Shown here piece by piece: positions 1-9,223 of a stretch of 64,000 nucleotides of DNA (its first letter is position 1; the number at the start of each line of letters is the position of its first letter). Source of the stretch: Myxococcota bacterium (GTDB taxonomy: Bacteria; Myxococcota_A; UBA796; UBA9615; JAKLKC01); contig JAKLKC010000003.1 of the NCBI GenBank assembly GCA_023150875.1, positions 62,001-126,000 on the forward strand, given 5' to 3'. The notes beneath the pieces are model-generated. The model was not told the origin of the DNA. It did no database searches and saw nothing but the letters and a program-made list of their open reading frames with translations. The position numbers and the translations under genes are program-made.

Positions 1-882
1 CGAGAACCCGGCACGCTCCAGCAGCTCGCCCACGGTGCCGTCCCCGACCCCATGCAGGTTGGTGAACACAACCTTCGCGCCCCGGGCCTGGGGGCGGCGG
101 GAGAGGGAGAGGTTGAGGGCGATGTAGCCCTCGTGGATCTCCTCCCCGAGGAAGCGCACCTTCCCGTCCCGGACGGCGTCTTGGAAGGGCAGGCGCCGGA
201 CCTCGGTCACCCGCTCCACCAGGTCCGCCATCCGCTCGTCCTGGGGCGGGATCTCCTGCCCCCCCTGGGCGTTGTAGAACTTGCCGCCGTTGTCGTCGGG
301 GTGGTTGTGGGAGGCGCTGACGTTCAGCCCTCCGTGGGCGCCGAGCTGGCGGATGGCGAAGCTCAGCTCCGGCGTCGCCATGAAGCGGTCCCCGTCCAGG
401 GGGTAGGTGTGGACGGTGACCCCCGCCGCCGCGTAGACCTCCGCGGCCAAGGCGGCGAGGTCGCGGCTGGTGAGGCCCAGCAGCGGGTTCGGCACGTCCG
501 GGGGGTAGGTCTCGCGCAGGTCCCGGAAGACCCGGACGTCCGCGGCCAGCACGACGGACAGGTCGGCGTCCGCCCCGTACCGCTCCCTCAGGAAGGCGAC
601 GTGCCCCTGCACGCTCGTCGCCAGGGTGTAGGGGTTCATCCGGTTGGTGCCGACCCCCACCGGACCGCGACGGCCGCCGGTCCCGAAGGGGATCACCCGA
701 TAGAACGAGTCCAGCAGCAGGTCCCACCTGCCGTCGGACACCAGCCGTGCGAGCAGGGGCCGGTACTCCGTGAAGGCGGGATCGGTCATCCACCGGTGGA
801 GGTTGCGGGCGGCGACGTCGGCCAGCTCGGGGCGGCTCGCCACACCGGCGAGGGCGGTCCTCAGGGTCGAAAGCGCGTCCAT
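1..882 (-). CDS. Phosphoglucomutase/phosphomannomutase family enzyme (C-terminus cut by window edge)
   Basis: This is an alpha-D-phosphohexomutase, which interconverts hexose 1- and 6-phosphates; the first 294 codons are visible and the rest lies left of the window. The phosphoserine loop is present as NVSASHNHPDDNGGK (Ser at about residue 191), preceded by GTGGRRGPVGVGTNRMN near residues 67-83, the usual N-terminal substrate/Gly-rich stretch of this family. The ATG at 882 is preceded on the minus strand by GGGAGGAAC, a strong ribosome binding site. It is transcribed away from the divergent gene at 1057. The hexose-phosphate preference (glucose or mannose) cannot be read from the motif. The product could feed both the glycogen operon and the capsule locus in this window, which is inference from context. 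Confidence 0.9.
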   Translation of the reverse strand, partial: MDALSTLRTALAGVASRPELADVAARNLHRWMTDPAFTEYRPLLARLVSDGRWDLLLDSFYRVIPFGTGGRRGPVGVGTNRMNPYTLATSVQGHVAFLRERYGADADLSVVLAADVRVFRDLRETYPPDVPNPLLGLTSRDLAALAAEVYAAAGVTVHTYPLDGDRFMATPELSFAIRQLGAHGGLNVSASHNHPDDNGGKFYNAQGGQEIPPQDERMADLVERVTEVRRLPFQDAVRDGKVRFLGEEIHEGYIALNLSLSRRPQARGAKVVFTNLHGVGDGTVGELLERAGFS

Positions 883-1056
883 GCTCGTTCCTCCCGCACG
901 CCGGGCCGGCGCCGCCGGGCCATGGTAAGCCAGCGGGCGAACGAGTCAACGTCGCCGCCGAGGTCGCCAGGCCCCGCCGCCGCCCCCCGCCGGCTCCGCC
1001 CCCCGCGCCGCACCCCCGCTGGCCCGCACCCGGGCCCTGGGCTAATCTGGGTCCCC

Positions 1057-2814
1057 ATGCTCGACGCCGCCCCTCCCTCCCCCGAGCCCGCGGTCTGGAT
1101 CGACCCCGCCGCGGTGGTCCACCTCTCCACCGAGGGCCTGGAGGCCATGGCCCGGGCCGTGGCCGGGTTGCTGCCTCCGTCGGTGACCGCCACGGGCCTC
1201 GCCGGGGAGCTCTCCTGCGGGGAGGGCGAGGAGATGACCTACGCCGCCGACGACGTCGTCGTGGAGCTGGAGGTGACGGCGGCGGACCTGCTGCCATCCC
1301 CGGAGCGGCTGGACCTGCTGCTCACCCTCACCCTGCGCTCCGCCCCGTCCTCCCTCGTCGCCGAGGGCACCTGCGCCGGCTTCGTGCTCGACGAGACCTG
1401 CACCCTGGAGGTCCAGCCGACGCGGTTCGACGCCGCGGTGGGCCTCGGCCTGGGGGTCGACGCCGCCACCGGCTCCCTCTCCGCCACCGTGCTGGACGTC
1501 ACCCTGGCGGCGGGGAGCTTCGGCAACCCCCTGGACACCGGCTGCCTGCTGGGGGACGCCCTGGAGGTGCTGGCGGGCTGGGGAGTCGACCCCGTGTCCA
1601 GCCTGCTGTCCGGCGTGCTGGAGGAGCAGGAAGCGACCCTCGCCGCCCAGCTCGAGGCCGCCCTGGCGGAGGCGCTGGCGGCCCTCCAGCCCCCCTCCCT
1701 GTCCGTGGACCTGAACGGTACCCGCGTCGACCTGGAGATGGCCTTCTCGGCCGCTGAGGTGGACGGGCAGGGCCTGGCCCTCTCCCTGGCGGCCCGAGCC
1801 TCCACCCCGGAGACCTCCCCCTGCGCCGGCGTGGCGACGGCCTACGCGCCCGTAGCGACGGAGGTGCCGCCCCTGGACGGCTGGATCCCCGGGGGCCTCT
1901 CCTCGTACCACGCCGCCGTCCTGCTCCGCCGGGACCTGCCCAACCAGATCGGGTGGGCCCTGTGGCAGGGGGGGGCCTTGTGCCTCACCCTGTCCGACCT
2001 CTCCGGGATCCCGCTGACCACCGACACCCTCGCCCTGTTCGTGCCGGAGATCGCCGGGATCCACGACGCCCAGGCCTCCCCCGCCGCGGTGGCGGTGGGG
2101 GCGGGCAGGGCCCCGACGGTCACCTTCCCCGGGGGGGCCATGGCCCTGGCGCTGGACGACCTGTCCGTCTCGCTGGTGGGGGGCGTGCAGGGGCGAGCCG
2201 CCCGCATCGTCGGCTTCGCCGGCCGCGCCGAGGCCGGCCTGGACCTGGTCCTCCACGGGGGGGAGCTGGTGCCCATCCTGGACCTGGACCCGCTGTCGGA
2301 CGTCGCCCTGGATGTCTCGTACGCCGAGCTGGTGGACGAGGACGGCGCGTTGGCCTTCCTGGCGGCCCTCCCGGACCTCGTCTCGGCCCTGCTGGACCCC
2401 GCGAGCCTGCTGCCCACGCTCCCCCTGCCCGCCGCCTACGGCGTGTCGGTGGCCTCCCTCCGCACGGAGGGGGCGGACGACTCCGGGGAGTGGCTCGGGC
2501 TCTACGCCGACCTGGGCGCCGCCGCCGAGCCCGTCACCGTGGACCCCATCGACCTCTCCGGCCTCGGCTGCGAGGGCGGGGGGGAGGTCCCCATGCCCTC
2601 GTGCGAGGCCGGCTGCGGGGACGCCGGGGCCGGCTGTGATCCCGAGGCGTGCGGCGGGGACACCTGCGCCGGCGGCACCTGCTCGGCCTCCCACGCGGGG
2701 GCGAGGGACGGAATCGGCGGCGCGGCGGGGCGGGCCTTCGGGGTGGGGCTGCTGCTGGTCCTGGGCGGCCTGCGCCGCGGACGGACCCGCCGGGGGGACG
2801 CGGTCAGCGGGTAG
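1057..2814 (+). CDS. Hypothetical protein, possible TULIP/BPI-like fold with Cys-rich C-terminus and hydrophobic tail
   Basis: 585 residues, no enzyme motif recognised. The N-terminal half alternates hydrophobic beta-type segments and amphipathic helices (for example around VSSLLSGVLEEQEATLAA). The second half includes LALFVPEIAGIHD and ends with PTLPLPAAYGVSVASLRTEG followed by a strand. This layout resembles the two lipid-binding barrels of BPI/LBP (TULIP) proteins, but that is a fold-level guess. Near residues 505-545 there is a Cys-rich patch (about nine Cys), then Gly/Ala-rich sequence and GVGLLLVLGGLRRGRTRRGD, a hydrophobic stretch plus arginines like MYXO-CTERM or GlyGly-CTERM sorting tails. 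No N-terminal signal peptide is visible, which is odd for a protein with such a tail. The open frame extends upstream, but ATG 1057 sits 8 nt after a TAATCT element, and antisense phosphoglucomutase lies to the left. It ends flush against the Rrf2 gene (stop codons abut). Confidence 0.7.
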   Translation: MLDAAPPSPEPAVWIDPAAVVHLSTEGLEAMARAVAGLLPPSVTATGLAGELSCGEGEEMTYAADDVVVELEVTAADLLPSPERLDLLLTLTLRSAPSSLVAEGTCAGFVLDETCTLEVQPTRFDAAVGLGLGVDAATGSLSATVLDVTLAAGSFGNPLDTGCLLGDALEVLAGWGVDPVSSLLSGVLEEQEATLAAQLEAALAEALAALQPPSLSVDLNGTRVDLEMAFSAAEVDGQGLALSLAARASTPETSPCAGVATAYAPVATEVPPLDGWIPGGLSSYHAAVLLRRDLPNQIGWALWQGGALCLTLSDLSGIPLTTDTLALFVPEIAGIHDAQASPAAVAVGAGRAPTVTFPGGAMALALDDLSVSLVGGVQGRAARIVGFAGRAEAGLDLVLHGGELVPILDLDPLSDVALDVSYAELVDEDGALAFLAALPDLVSALLDPASLLPTLPLPAAYGVSVASLRTEGADDSGEWLGLYADLGAAAEPVTVDPIDLSGLGCEGGGEVPMPSCEAGCGDAGAGCDPEACGGDTCAGGTCSASHAGARDGIGGAAGRAFGVGLLLVLGGLRRGRTRRGDAVSG

Positions 2815-3339
2815 TCAGCGGGACGTCAGCGGGAAGACGGGTGGAGATCCGCAGCCGCCGCGGGGGTGCTCCGGGCCGGAGCCGTGGGCGCGGGCGGTGG
2901 TGACGGTGAGCGCGCCGCCGGGGCCCGGCCGGGCCTTCACCTGCTCCAGGGTGAACTCGTCGAAGACGTCGAGCATCCGGCGCTCGATCTCCTCCCACAC
3001 CGGCACCTGAGTGCACGCCTCGTGGAGGGCGCACACCGTAGCGCCGTCGTCGGAGGTGCAGGCGATCACCCGCATGGGCTGGCCGTCGACGGCCTCGATG
3101 ATCTGGCGGAAGGTGATCTCGCCCGGATCCCGCGCCAGCGCGTAGCCGCCGCCCGGCCCCATGAAGGACCGCACGAGGTCTCCGGTCACGAGCTGCTTCA
3201 TGATCTTCGACAGGAAGGCCCGCGGCACCGACATGTGGTCGGCGATGTCGTCGATGAGGACGACCCGGTCGCGGGGCTGCGCCGCCATGTAGGCCATGGA
3301 GCGCATCGCGTAGTCCACCCTGCGGTTGACCTGCATCAT
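2815..3339 (-). CDS. Rrf2-family transcriptional regulator
   Basis: A 174-residue winged-helix repressor/sensor of the Rrf2 (IscR/NsrR/RirA) family. The helix-turn-helix is clear: VDYAMRSMAYMAAQ, then IDDIADHMSVPRAFLSKIMK and GPGGGYALARDPGEITFRQI. The effector loop contains three cysteines in IACTSDDGATVCALHEAC (C-x8-C-x5-C), suggesting an Fe-S cluster, though the spacing differs from IscR (C-x5-C-x5-C) and NsrR (C-x5-C-x6-C). Two adjacent ATG codons (3339, 3336) begin the conserved region; the frame extends further upstream but that part is low-complexity and unlike the family. No strong Shine-Dalgarno sequence precedes it. No obvious target operon is adjacent. Confidence 0.88.
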   Translation of the reverse strand: MMQVNRRVDYAMRSMAYMAAQPRDRVVLIDDIADHMSVPRAFLSKIMKQLVTGDLVRSFMGPGGGYALARDPGEITFRQIIEAVDGQPMRVIACTSDDGATVCALHEACTQVPVWEEIERRMLDVFDEFTLEQVKARPGPGGALTVTTARAHGSGPEHPRGGCGSPPVFPLTSR

Positions 3340-3481
3340 GGTGCGGAAGATCCGTGCGGGAGATCCGATCCCGCCATCCGGGGAACCTAGGGCCGCCACC
3401 GGGGGGGTGTCAAGGAAGGGCGGCCGCGGGGGTGCAGACACACCCCCCTGGCCGGGCCGGGGCGAGGCGGGAGGCGACCGG

Positions 3482-4531
3482 TCACAGCTCGAAGAGCATG
3501 TAGCGGAAGATGCGGAGCTGGTCCGCCGAGTCGTTGGCCTGGACCCGGAAGCTGCTGAACATGAGGCGCCCGGACCCGCGGCTGAAGCTCACCAGGACCG
3601 GCGAGCCCTGCTGGGTGACGATGTCGCCGCCCGCCTCCTGGTACTGGATGGTGCCGGTCATGTGGATCGCCACCGTCGCGTCCGCGAAGAGCACGGGGGG
3701 CCACAGGGGCAGGTCGAACTGCATCTGCACGGCGTTGGCGCCGAGCACCGTGGCGAGGTTCGGGTCGGTGACCTGGCAGTCCACGTAGCCGGGCCGGCCC
3801 CGCTGGGCGTCGTCCACCAGCGTGTCGTCCCCGACGAAGGTCAGCTTCTCGGGGTAGAGGGACTCGACGAGGTCGTAGGCCCAGTCGGAGACGTAGACGA
3901 CGCCGCCCTGCTCCAGGTACGCGTCGATGTTGGCGAGGATCACGGGGTCGTCGACGATGCCGTCCTCGTTGAAGCCGCCGTTGAAGAACACCATGTCGTA
4001 GGTGTTGAGCAGCTCCGAGTCCGAGACGAAGTCGATGGCCTCGCCGACGTCGATGCCGTCGACCTCGGTGTAGCTGCCGAACCCCATCTCCGAGAGCAGC
4101 GTGCCCGGGTCGTCGTAGTCCCCGGTGACGACGGCGACGTTCAGGCTGAGGGGGTCGATGCAGTCGGGCTCGGACAGGCGAGTGGTCTCGCCGGCGTTGA
4201 CGGTGACCGTCCACTGGGCGACCACCGAGTTCCCCCGGGTGGCGATGAGCTGGAGGTCCGCGTGCTTGGGCACGGACTCCAGGCGGAACCGGCCGTCCCG
4301 GTCGGTGTAGGTGTAGAGGTAGTCGACGATCTTGTTCCCGGAGTCGACGACGTTGAGGTAGACGAAGGCGTTCTCCAGCCACTCCGTCCCCGAGGGGTCG
4401 CAGACCCTCCCCTCGATGGCCCCGACGTTCTCGGCGGCGTAGATGTCCGGCGGGGCGTAAACCGACTGGTCGGAGCACGCGGGGAGCGCCAGGACGGCGG
4501 AGAGGAGGGTGGTGGGGAGGGCAAGGCGCAT
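3482..4531 (-). CDS. Lipoprotein with carboxypeptidase-regulatory-like and ThuA/GATase-like domains
   Basis: 349 residues. The N-terminus is a lipoprotein signal (LLSAVLALPACSDQS, Cys about residue 19), so it is likely outer-membrane or periplasm anchored. Residues about 30-115 (VGAIEGRVCDPSGTEWLENA, then DRDGRFRLESVP) match the CarboxypepD_reg/CNA-B type beta-sandwich. Residues about 120-349 begin LNVAVVTGDYDDPGTLL and include MVFFNGGFNEDG and YLEQGGVVYVSDWAY, typical of ThuA/type-1 glutamine-amidotransferase-like folds; no catalytic Cys is evident in the nucleophile-elbow position, so it may be non-catalytic. ATG 4531 is chosen because it gives the signal peptide and has GAGGACG upstream. 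A promoter for it is recognisable at 4599-4627. Confidence 0.72.
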   Translation of the reverse strand: MRLALPTTLLSAVLALPACSDQSVYAPPDIYAAENVGAIEGRVCDPSGTEWLENAFVYLNVVDSGNKIVDYLYTYTDRDGRFRLESVPKHADLQLIATRGNSVVAQWTVTVNAGETTRLSEPDCIDPLSLNVAVVTGDYDDPGTLLSEMGFGSYTEVDGIDVGEAIDFVSDSELLNTYDMVFFNGGFNEDGIVDDPVILANIDAYLEQGGVVYVSDWAYDLVESLYPEKLTFVGDDTLVDDAQRGRPGYVDCQVTDPNLATVLGANAVQMQFDLPLWPPVLFADATVAIHMTGTIQYQEAGGDIVTQQGSPVLVSFSRGSGRLMFSSFRVQANDSADQLRIFRYMLFEL

Positions 4532-4598
4532 CGGGCGTCCTCGGGGGAGGTGCAGGCGGCGCCGGGGGAACTCCAGCGCGGCCCGGGCGGGCGTCGAT

Positions 4599-4627
4599 GG
4601 ATAACATAGCCCCGCCGCCGCGATCAA
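4599..4627 (-). promoter_or_regulatory. Putative sigma70-type promoter for the ThuA-like lipoprotein gene
   Basis: Read on the minus strand: TTGATC (4627-4622), a 17-nt spacer, then TTATCC (4604-4599). It lies about 70 nt upstream of ATG 4531 and is one of the few AT-richer spots in the region. Confidence 0.5.
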
Positions 4628-4660
4628 TGAAGACGTGACGGCCGGCGCGGCCCGGCCCGG

Positions 4661-4708
4661 CCCCGGGGCGGCACCGCGGGGACGGCGTCCCCGACGCCCC
4701 GGGGCGGC
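4661..4708. terminator. GC-rich hairpin cluster downstream of the sulfatase-fold gene
   Basis: A perfect GGGGAC-GGC-GTCCCC hairpin (4678-4692) is bracketed by two copies of ccccggggcggc (4661-4672 and 4697-4708), each containing a palindromic CCCCGGGG. It lies about 130 nt after the stop of the leftward sulfatase-fold gene and before the next leftward promoter, so a terminator or transcription-insulating role is plausible. There is no T-tract, so intrinsic termination is uncertain. Confidence 0.3.
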
Positions 4709-4837
4709 CACACCGTCGTCGCCGTCGAACTCCTCGGTGTCCACCGGGTCCGATGGCGACCGGGGTTGCCCCCCGCGAGGCACGGTGGACCGGGCCGGCG
4801 GGGAGGACCAGGAGGCGGGGGCGGCCCTCCCTCGCGC

Positions 4838-6787
4838 TCAGCGGAGCTGCGCCTCCGTGCCCGTGGAGGCGCAATCGACCCCGGCGTCCACGTAGCCGAG
4901 CTTCTTGAGCTTCTCGCAGGTGGCGGCGTCCATGCCGGTCTCCTGCCTCCGCACCGCCCTGCCCGCCGCGTGCTCCCGCGCCGCCGACAGCTCCTGCTCC
5001 AGCTTCATCCTCGCGGTCTCGACGGCGCCGTCCGTGCTGCCGCACAGTTCCCGGGTCTCGCCGGGATCGCTCCCCACCTCGTACAGCTCGCAGGGCTTCA
5101 CCCCCCGAGGGTTGCCTTCGTTGGCGAGGATGATCTTGAAGTCCCCGCCCCGCAGCGAACGGAGGCGGTTGCCCTCGAAGTCCTCCTCAGAGAAGGCCTT
5201 TCGGTCCTCAGGCGCCCGCTGGCTCCAGTCCGCCAGCATGCTGACCCCCTGCCAGCTCGCGTCGGGGGCGACCCCCGCCAGGGCGGCGACGGTGGGGGCG
5301 ACGTCGATGCTCCGGACGACCTCGGGGCGGAGGCTGCCCGCCTGCTCCTGGCGGGGCAGCTTCACGATCATCGGCACGCGGATCTGCTCGTCGTACAGGG
5401 TCGTGCCGTGCCAGAAGCCGCCGTGCTCGCCGAACTCCACCCCGTGGTCGGCGGTGAGCACGATGACCGTGTCGTCCCACAGCCCTCTCTGCTTGAGGGA
5501 GCGGAAGAGGGGTTCGATGTGCTGGTCCAGGTAGCGGACCTCGCCGTCGTAAAGCTTCGCCAGCTCCGCCGCCATGGACGGACCGGGGTCCTCGTTCTCG
5601 GCCCGGGAGTAACCGAAGCCGTCGTGGGGGTGCCGGAAGTAGGGGTCGTGGGGGTCCATGTAGTGCACGAACAGGAAGAAGCGCTCCCCGCCATACCTGG
5701 CGAGCCACTCCGTGGCGGCCTCGGTGACCCGGAACGCGTCCCAGTAGACGCTGTCGGGGTGCATCTCGGTGGCGAGGCGCTCGTGGAGCTTCCGGACCAC
5801 CGGGTACATGCTGAGGAACCCGGCGCTCCCTCCGCCCCAGAGGGGCGGCTCCGGCTCCAGGTAGGCGAAGCTCTGGAAGCCCTGGGCGAACCCGAACTGC
5901 CGCGTGATGTCGGCGCTGTTCATCAAGGCCCCGGAGTAGTAGCCCTTCGAGAGCAGCACCTCGGGAAGGGTCTCCACCTCGGGGGCGAGGACGTCGGCCT
6001 TCCGGTAGGCGTTGTGACTCGAGGGGAACATCGAGGTGAGGAGGCTCGCCGTCGAGGCCCGGGTCCACGACGCCTGGGCGATGGCCTGCTGGAACACCAC
6101 CGACTCCCGGGCGAACGCGTCGATGTTCGGACTCGGGTTCCCGGGGTGGCCGTAGGCGCCCAGGGCATCCGCCCGCAGCGTGTCCACCATGATCAGGACC
6201 ACGTTCGGGCGGTCCTGAAGGTCGGGGGGCACAGAGCCCCGGGCCGGAGCGTCCGAGGCGCCCGCGGGGGTGCCTCCGATCGTGCCGAGGAGGGCGATGA
6301 CCAGCAGCCCCCCCCAGGTCCCGAGCGCCCCCACGGGGTGGACGAGGAAGGACAGGAAGGACTTCCGGGTCGCGCTGGAGAGCAGCAGGTACACCGCGGC
6401 GCTCACCATCGCCCAGCCCGCCACGACCGCGACCACCACCGGCTTCGGCGGCATCTGCTCGGCGTAGACGTCCCGCCGGAGCGTCCACAGCAGGACCACC
6501 AGCCCCAGGGGGGCGAAGGGGGCGAGCAGGGACAGGGTGAACTGCCGGGGGGCGTCGGCCTCCTCGCCCCGCACCGCGGCGACGAGGGCGAGGCCCGCGC
6601 CCGCGACGGCACCGACCGCGGCGCCGACGAGGCCGTAGAGGACGGTCGCATACGGTAGGGCCCAACGGTCCGCGGTCCCCGCCATCGACCACACCACGGC
6701 CACCGCCTCGCCGAGACCGACGCCCGCGCCGCCGACGAGGCCCGCGGTCGCTCCGCGGACGGAGCCGGTCAGGAGGGGCCGGATCAT
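4838..6787 (-). CDS. Membrane-bound sulfatase-fold enzyme (Thr-type, LtaS/sulfatase superfamily)
   Basis: 649 residues. Five hydrophobic segments (about 12-35, 45-73, 84-103, 114-137, 150-172) precede an alkaline-phosphatase-superfamily domain beginning [21 protein letters not shown] (about residue 193 on). Metal-site elements are visible: D202 in MVDTLRAD, and [12 protein letters not shown]. At the nucleophile position the sequence is [16 protein letters not shown]: Thr242 occupies the place of the Cys/Ser that becomes formylglycine in true sulfatases. Thr nucleophiles are known in LtaS-type phosphoglycerol transferases. With the membrane domain this favours a phospho-group transferase or hydrolase over an arylsulfatase, but the C-terminal part ([16 protein letters not shown]) is typical of sulfatase-family proteins. 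ATG 6787 has GAGGT upstream; a promoter is visible at 6883-6910. An 8-bp perfect stem lies in the last codons (4849-4872). Confidence 0.85.
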   Translation of the reverse strand: MIRPLLTGSVRGATAGLVGGAGVGLGEAVAVVWSMAGTADRWALPYATVLYGLVGAAVGAVAGAGLALVAAVRGEEADAPRQFTLSLLAPFAPLGLVVLLWTLRRDVYAEQMPPKPVVVAVVAGWAMVSAAVYLLLSSATRKSFLSFLVHPVGALGTWGGLLVIALLGTIGGTPAGASDAPARGSVPPDLQDRPNVVLIMVDTLRADALGAYGHPGNPSPNIDAFARESVVFQQAIAQASWTRASTASLLTSMFPSSHNAYRKADVLAPEVETLPEVLLSKGYYSGALMNSADITRQFGFAQGFQSFAYLEPEPPLWGGGSAGFLSMYPVVRKLHERLATEMHPDSVYWDAFRVTEAATEWLARYGGERFFLFVHYMDPHDPYFRHPHDGFGYSRAENEDPGPSMAAELAKLYDGEVRYLDQHIEPLFRSLKQRGLWDDTVIVLTADHGVEFGEHGGFWHGTTLYDEQIRVPMIVKLPRQEQAGSLRPEVVRSIDVAPTVAALAGVAPDASWQGVSMLADWSQRAPEDRKAFSEEDFEGNRLRSLRGGDFKIILANEGNPRGVKPCELYEVGSDPGETRELCGSTDGAVETARMKLEQELSAAREHAAGRAVRRQETGMDAATCEKLKKLGYVDAGVDCASTGTEAQLR

Positions 6788-7150
6788 CGGGGGACCTCGG
6801 GGGCGAGCATCACGCGACGCGCCGCCGCTCCGGCGTTCCGGGGCGGACGGGGCGCCGGCGGGCTCGGGAAGGGGCGAGGGTGGTTATACCTGGCAAGGCG
6901 GCGGAGTCAACGCCGGGCCCCTGGGACGGCCCCGGGCGCGTCCCGGTGCCCGGGACGCTGTCCGCCGGAGCGCGCCTACCCATTTCACCCGAGACCGCGT
7001 CGCGGAGCGCCTCGGGGACGGGATCCGTCGTCCTTCTTGCGGGCTGGACGCGCGGAGGCCCTGGCATCCTCGGCCCGGGCGGCCAACTTAGAGGGCGCGG
7101 CTGCCCCGCCCACGGCCGCCCAGCGCCCCGTTGAAGGCCCGGAAGGACTG
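6788..7150. other. 363-bp divergent intergenic region
   Basis: The region separates the leftward sulfatase-fold gene from the rightward DUF255 gene. It holds the leftward promoter at 6883-6910. The rightward gene must also be promoted from here, but no convincing -35/-10 pair was found for it. No coding frame here resembles a known protein. Confidence 0.5.
6883..6910 (-). promoter_or_regulatory. Putative sigma70-type promoter for the sulfatase-fold gene
   Basis: Minus-strand TTGACT (6910-6905), 16-nt spacer, TATAAC (6888-6883), close to consensus. It gives a leader of about 90 nt before ATG 6787. Confidence 0.6.
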
Positions 7151-9223
7151 ATGGAAGCCCGACAGCCGAACCGCCTGATCCACGAGACGAGCCCCTACCT
7201 GCTCCAGCACGCCCACAACCCGGTGCGGTGGTGGCCCTGGTGCGAGGAGGCCCTGGCCGAGGCCCGCCGCCTCGACCGGCCCATCCTGCTCTCCATCGGC
7301 TACTCCGCCTGCCACTGGTGCCACGTGATGGAGAGGGAGTCCTTCGAGGACGAGTCCATCGCCGGTCGGATGAACGAGGACTTCGTCTGCGTGAAGGTGG
7401 ACCGCGAGGAGAGGCCGGACCTCGACCAGGTCTACCAGACGGTGGTCCAGGCGATGACCGGCCACGGGGGCTGGCCCCTGACGGTGTTCCTCACGCCGGA
7501 CGGACGGCCCTTCTTCGGAGGGACCTACTTCCCCCCCGAGCCCCGCCACGGGATGCCGGGCTTCCCCCAGCTCCTGGACCGGATCGCCGACGCGTGGCGC
7601 TCCGATCGGGAGGGGGTGGTGGGCAACGTGACCCAGCTCATGGACGCCCTCCGGCGCATCGACGCGCCGGTGCCCGGGGGGGAGCGCCGGGAGGAGTCGC
7701 CGCTGCCCGAGGCGGTGGCCCGCCTCGCCCGCGGCTTCGACACGGTGAACGGGGGCTTCGGGGGATCCCCCAAGTTCCCCCACGCGGTGGAGCTGGAGCT
7801 TATGCTCCGGGCGTCCCGGGCCCCGTCGGCCGCGGGCTACCGGGGCCTGGTGCGCCTCGCCCTGGACCGCATGGCCCGGGGCGGGATCTACGACCACCTG
7901 GGCGGCGGCTTCCACCGCTACTCCGTGGACGAGGCGTGGGCGGTGCCCCACTTCGAGAAGATGCTCTACGACAACGCCCTCCTCCCGAGGGCGTACCTCG
8001 CCGGGTGGCAGGCCACCGGGGAGGCGCACTACGCCCGGGTGGTGCGGGAGACGCTGGCCTACGTCCGGCGCGAGATGACCCACCCCCAGGGAGGCTTCTA
8101 CTCGAGCCAGGACGCCGACAGCGAGGGCGAGGAGGGGCGTTTCTTCGTGTGGACGCCCGTGGAAATCCGCGCGGTCCTGGGCGGCGCCGACGCGGACCTC
8201 TTCATGGCGGTGTACGGGGTGACCCGGGGGGGCAACTTCGAGGGGCGCAACGTGCTCCACGTCGCCCGCGAGCCCGCCGACGTGGCGATGGCGACGGGGG
8301 CGAGCCCCGCCGAGGTGGAGGCGAGCCTCGCCCGCTCCCGGGCCGCGCTGCTGGCCGCCCGGGAGACCCGCGCGAAGCCCGCCCGGGACGAGAAGGTCGT
8401 CACCTCGTGGAACGGCCTGATGATCTCCGCCTTCGCAGAGGCGGCGGCGGTGCTGGGGGACGAGCCGTCGCTGGCCGCCGCCCGGGACGCCGCGGAGTTC
8501 CTCTGGCGCGAGCTGCGGACCCCCGACGGGCGCCTGCGCCGCACCTGGAGGGACGGGCGGGCCCGGATCCCCGCCTTCCTCGACGACCACACCCACCTGG
8601 CCGCGGCCCTCCTGGACCTCTACGAGGCCGACTTCGACCCCCTGTGGATCGAGAGGGCCCGGGAGCTGATGGAGGGGGCGGACCGCCGCTTCTCCGACGG
8701 GTCCGGCGGCTGGTACCTGACCGCCGACGACTCCGAGAGGCTCATCCAGCGCCCCCGCTCCCACCACGACCAGTCCATCCCCTCGGGGACGGCCCTCGGC
8801 GCGGACGCCGCCCTGCGCCTCGCCGCCCTCACCGGCGAGGGTCGCTGGGAGCGGCGGGTGGAGGCGGTGCTGGAGCGCCACCGCGGCGACCTCCTGCGCC
8901 ACCCCTTCGCCTCGGCCTCCCTGCTGGGGGTCGCTGACCGCTTCGCCCGCAGCCCCAAGCAGGTGGTGGTGGTCGGCGGAAAGGGGGCCGAGGCCGTCGA
9001 CCGCCTCCTGACCCCCCTCCGCCAGCGCTACGAGCCCGAGGTGGTGGTCGCCTTCCGCGATGCCGGCGCCGCCCTGGAAGGCCACCCCGCCGCCGCCCTC
9101 CTGGACGGGAAGGAAGCGCGGGACGGCGCCGCCACCGCCTATGTGTGCCAGCGATCCACCTGCTCGGCCCCGGTGACCTCCGGCGAGGGCCTGGTGGCGC
9201 TGCTGGAGGGGCGGGGGCCCTAG
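7151..9223 (+). CDS. DUF255 / YyaL-type protein: thioredoxin-like domain plus (alpha/alpha)6-like domain
   Basis: 690 residues, full length for the bacterial YyaL / human SPATA20 family. The N-terminal thioredoxin-fold domain (about 1-165) opens with [20 protein letters not shown] and carries the redox motif [14 protein letters not shown] (C54-x2-C57), then [20 protein letters not shown]. The rest resembles N-acylglucosamine-2-epimerase-type toroids, with [20 protein letters not shown] and [20 protein letters not shown] as family signatures. The biochemical reaction is not established for the family. ATG 7151 is preserved just before the conserved start and has GGAAGG at proper spacing; in-frame upstream sequence is not family-like. 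It ends convergently with the Wzi-like gene: the two stop codons share the palindrome CTAG (9220-9223). Confidence 0.9.
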   Translation: MEARQPNRLIHETSPYLLQHAHNPVRWWPWCEEALAEARRLDRPILLSIGYSACHWCHVMERESFEDESIAGRMNEDFVCVKVDREERPDLDQVYQTVVQAMTGHGGWPLTVFLTPDGRPFFGGTYFPPEPRHGMPGFPQLLDRIADAWRSDREGVVGNVTQLMDALRRIDAPVPGGERREESPLPEAVARLARGFDTVNGGFGGSPKFPHAVELELMLRASRAPSAAGYRGLVRLALDRMARGGIYDHLGGGFHRYSVDEAWAVPHFEKMLYDNALLPRAYLAGWQATGEAHYARVVRETLAYVRREMTHPQGGFYSSQDADSEGEEGRFFVWTPVEIRAVLGGADADLFMAVYGVTRGGNFEGRNVLHVAREPADVAMATGASPAEVEASLARSRAALLAARETRAKPARDEKVVTSWNGLMISAFAEAAAVLGDEPSLAAARDAAEFLWRELRTPDGRLRRTWRDGRARIPAFLDDHTHLAAALLDLYEADFDPLWIERARELMEGADRRFSDGSGGWYLTADDSERLIQRPRSHHDQSIPSGTALGADAALRLAALTGEGRWERRVEAVLERHRGDLLRHPFASASLLGVADRFARSPKQVVVVGGKGAEAVDRLLTPLRQRYEPEVVVAFRDAGAALEGHPAAALLDGKEARDGAATAYVCQRSTCSAPVTSGEGLVALLEGRGP

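Larger units (their letters stand above)
4532..4837. other. 306-bp intergenic region with promoter and hairpins
   Basis: This is the gap between the leftward ThuA-like lipoprotein gene and the stop of the leftward sulfatase-fold gene. It contains the promoter at 4599-4627 and a GC-rich hairpin cluster at 4661-4708. The remaining 4709-4837 shows no gene that can be supported; open frames there are antisense, short and compositionally driven. Confidence 0.5.

Noticed and set aside
3387-5045. Long open frames on the antisense or alternate strand of nearly every gene, for example here across the ThuA-like gene
   Set aside because: High GC removes stop codons from shadow frames; the translations are Arg/Pro/Gly-rich with no family similarity, while the competing frame has clear domains.
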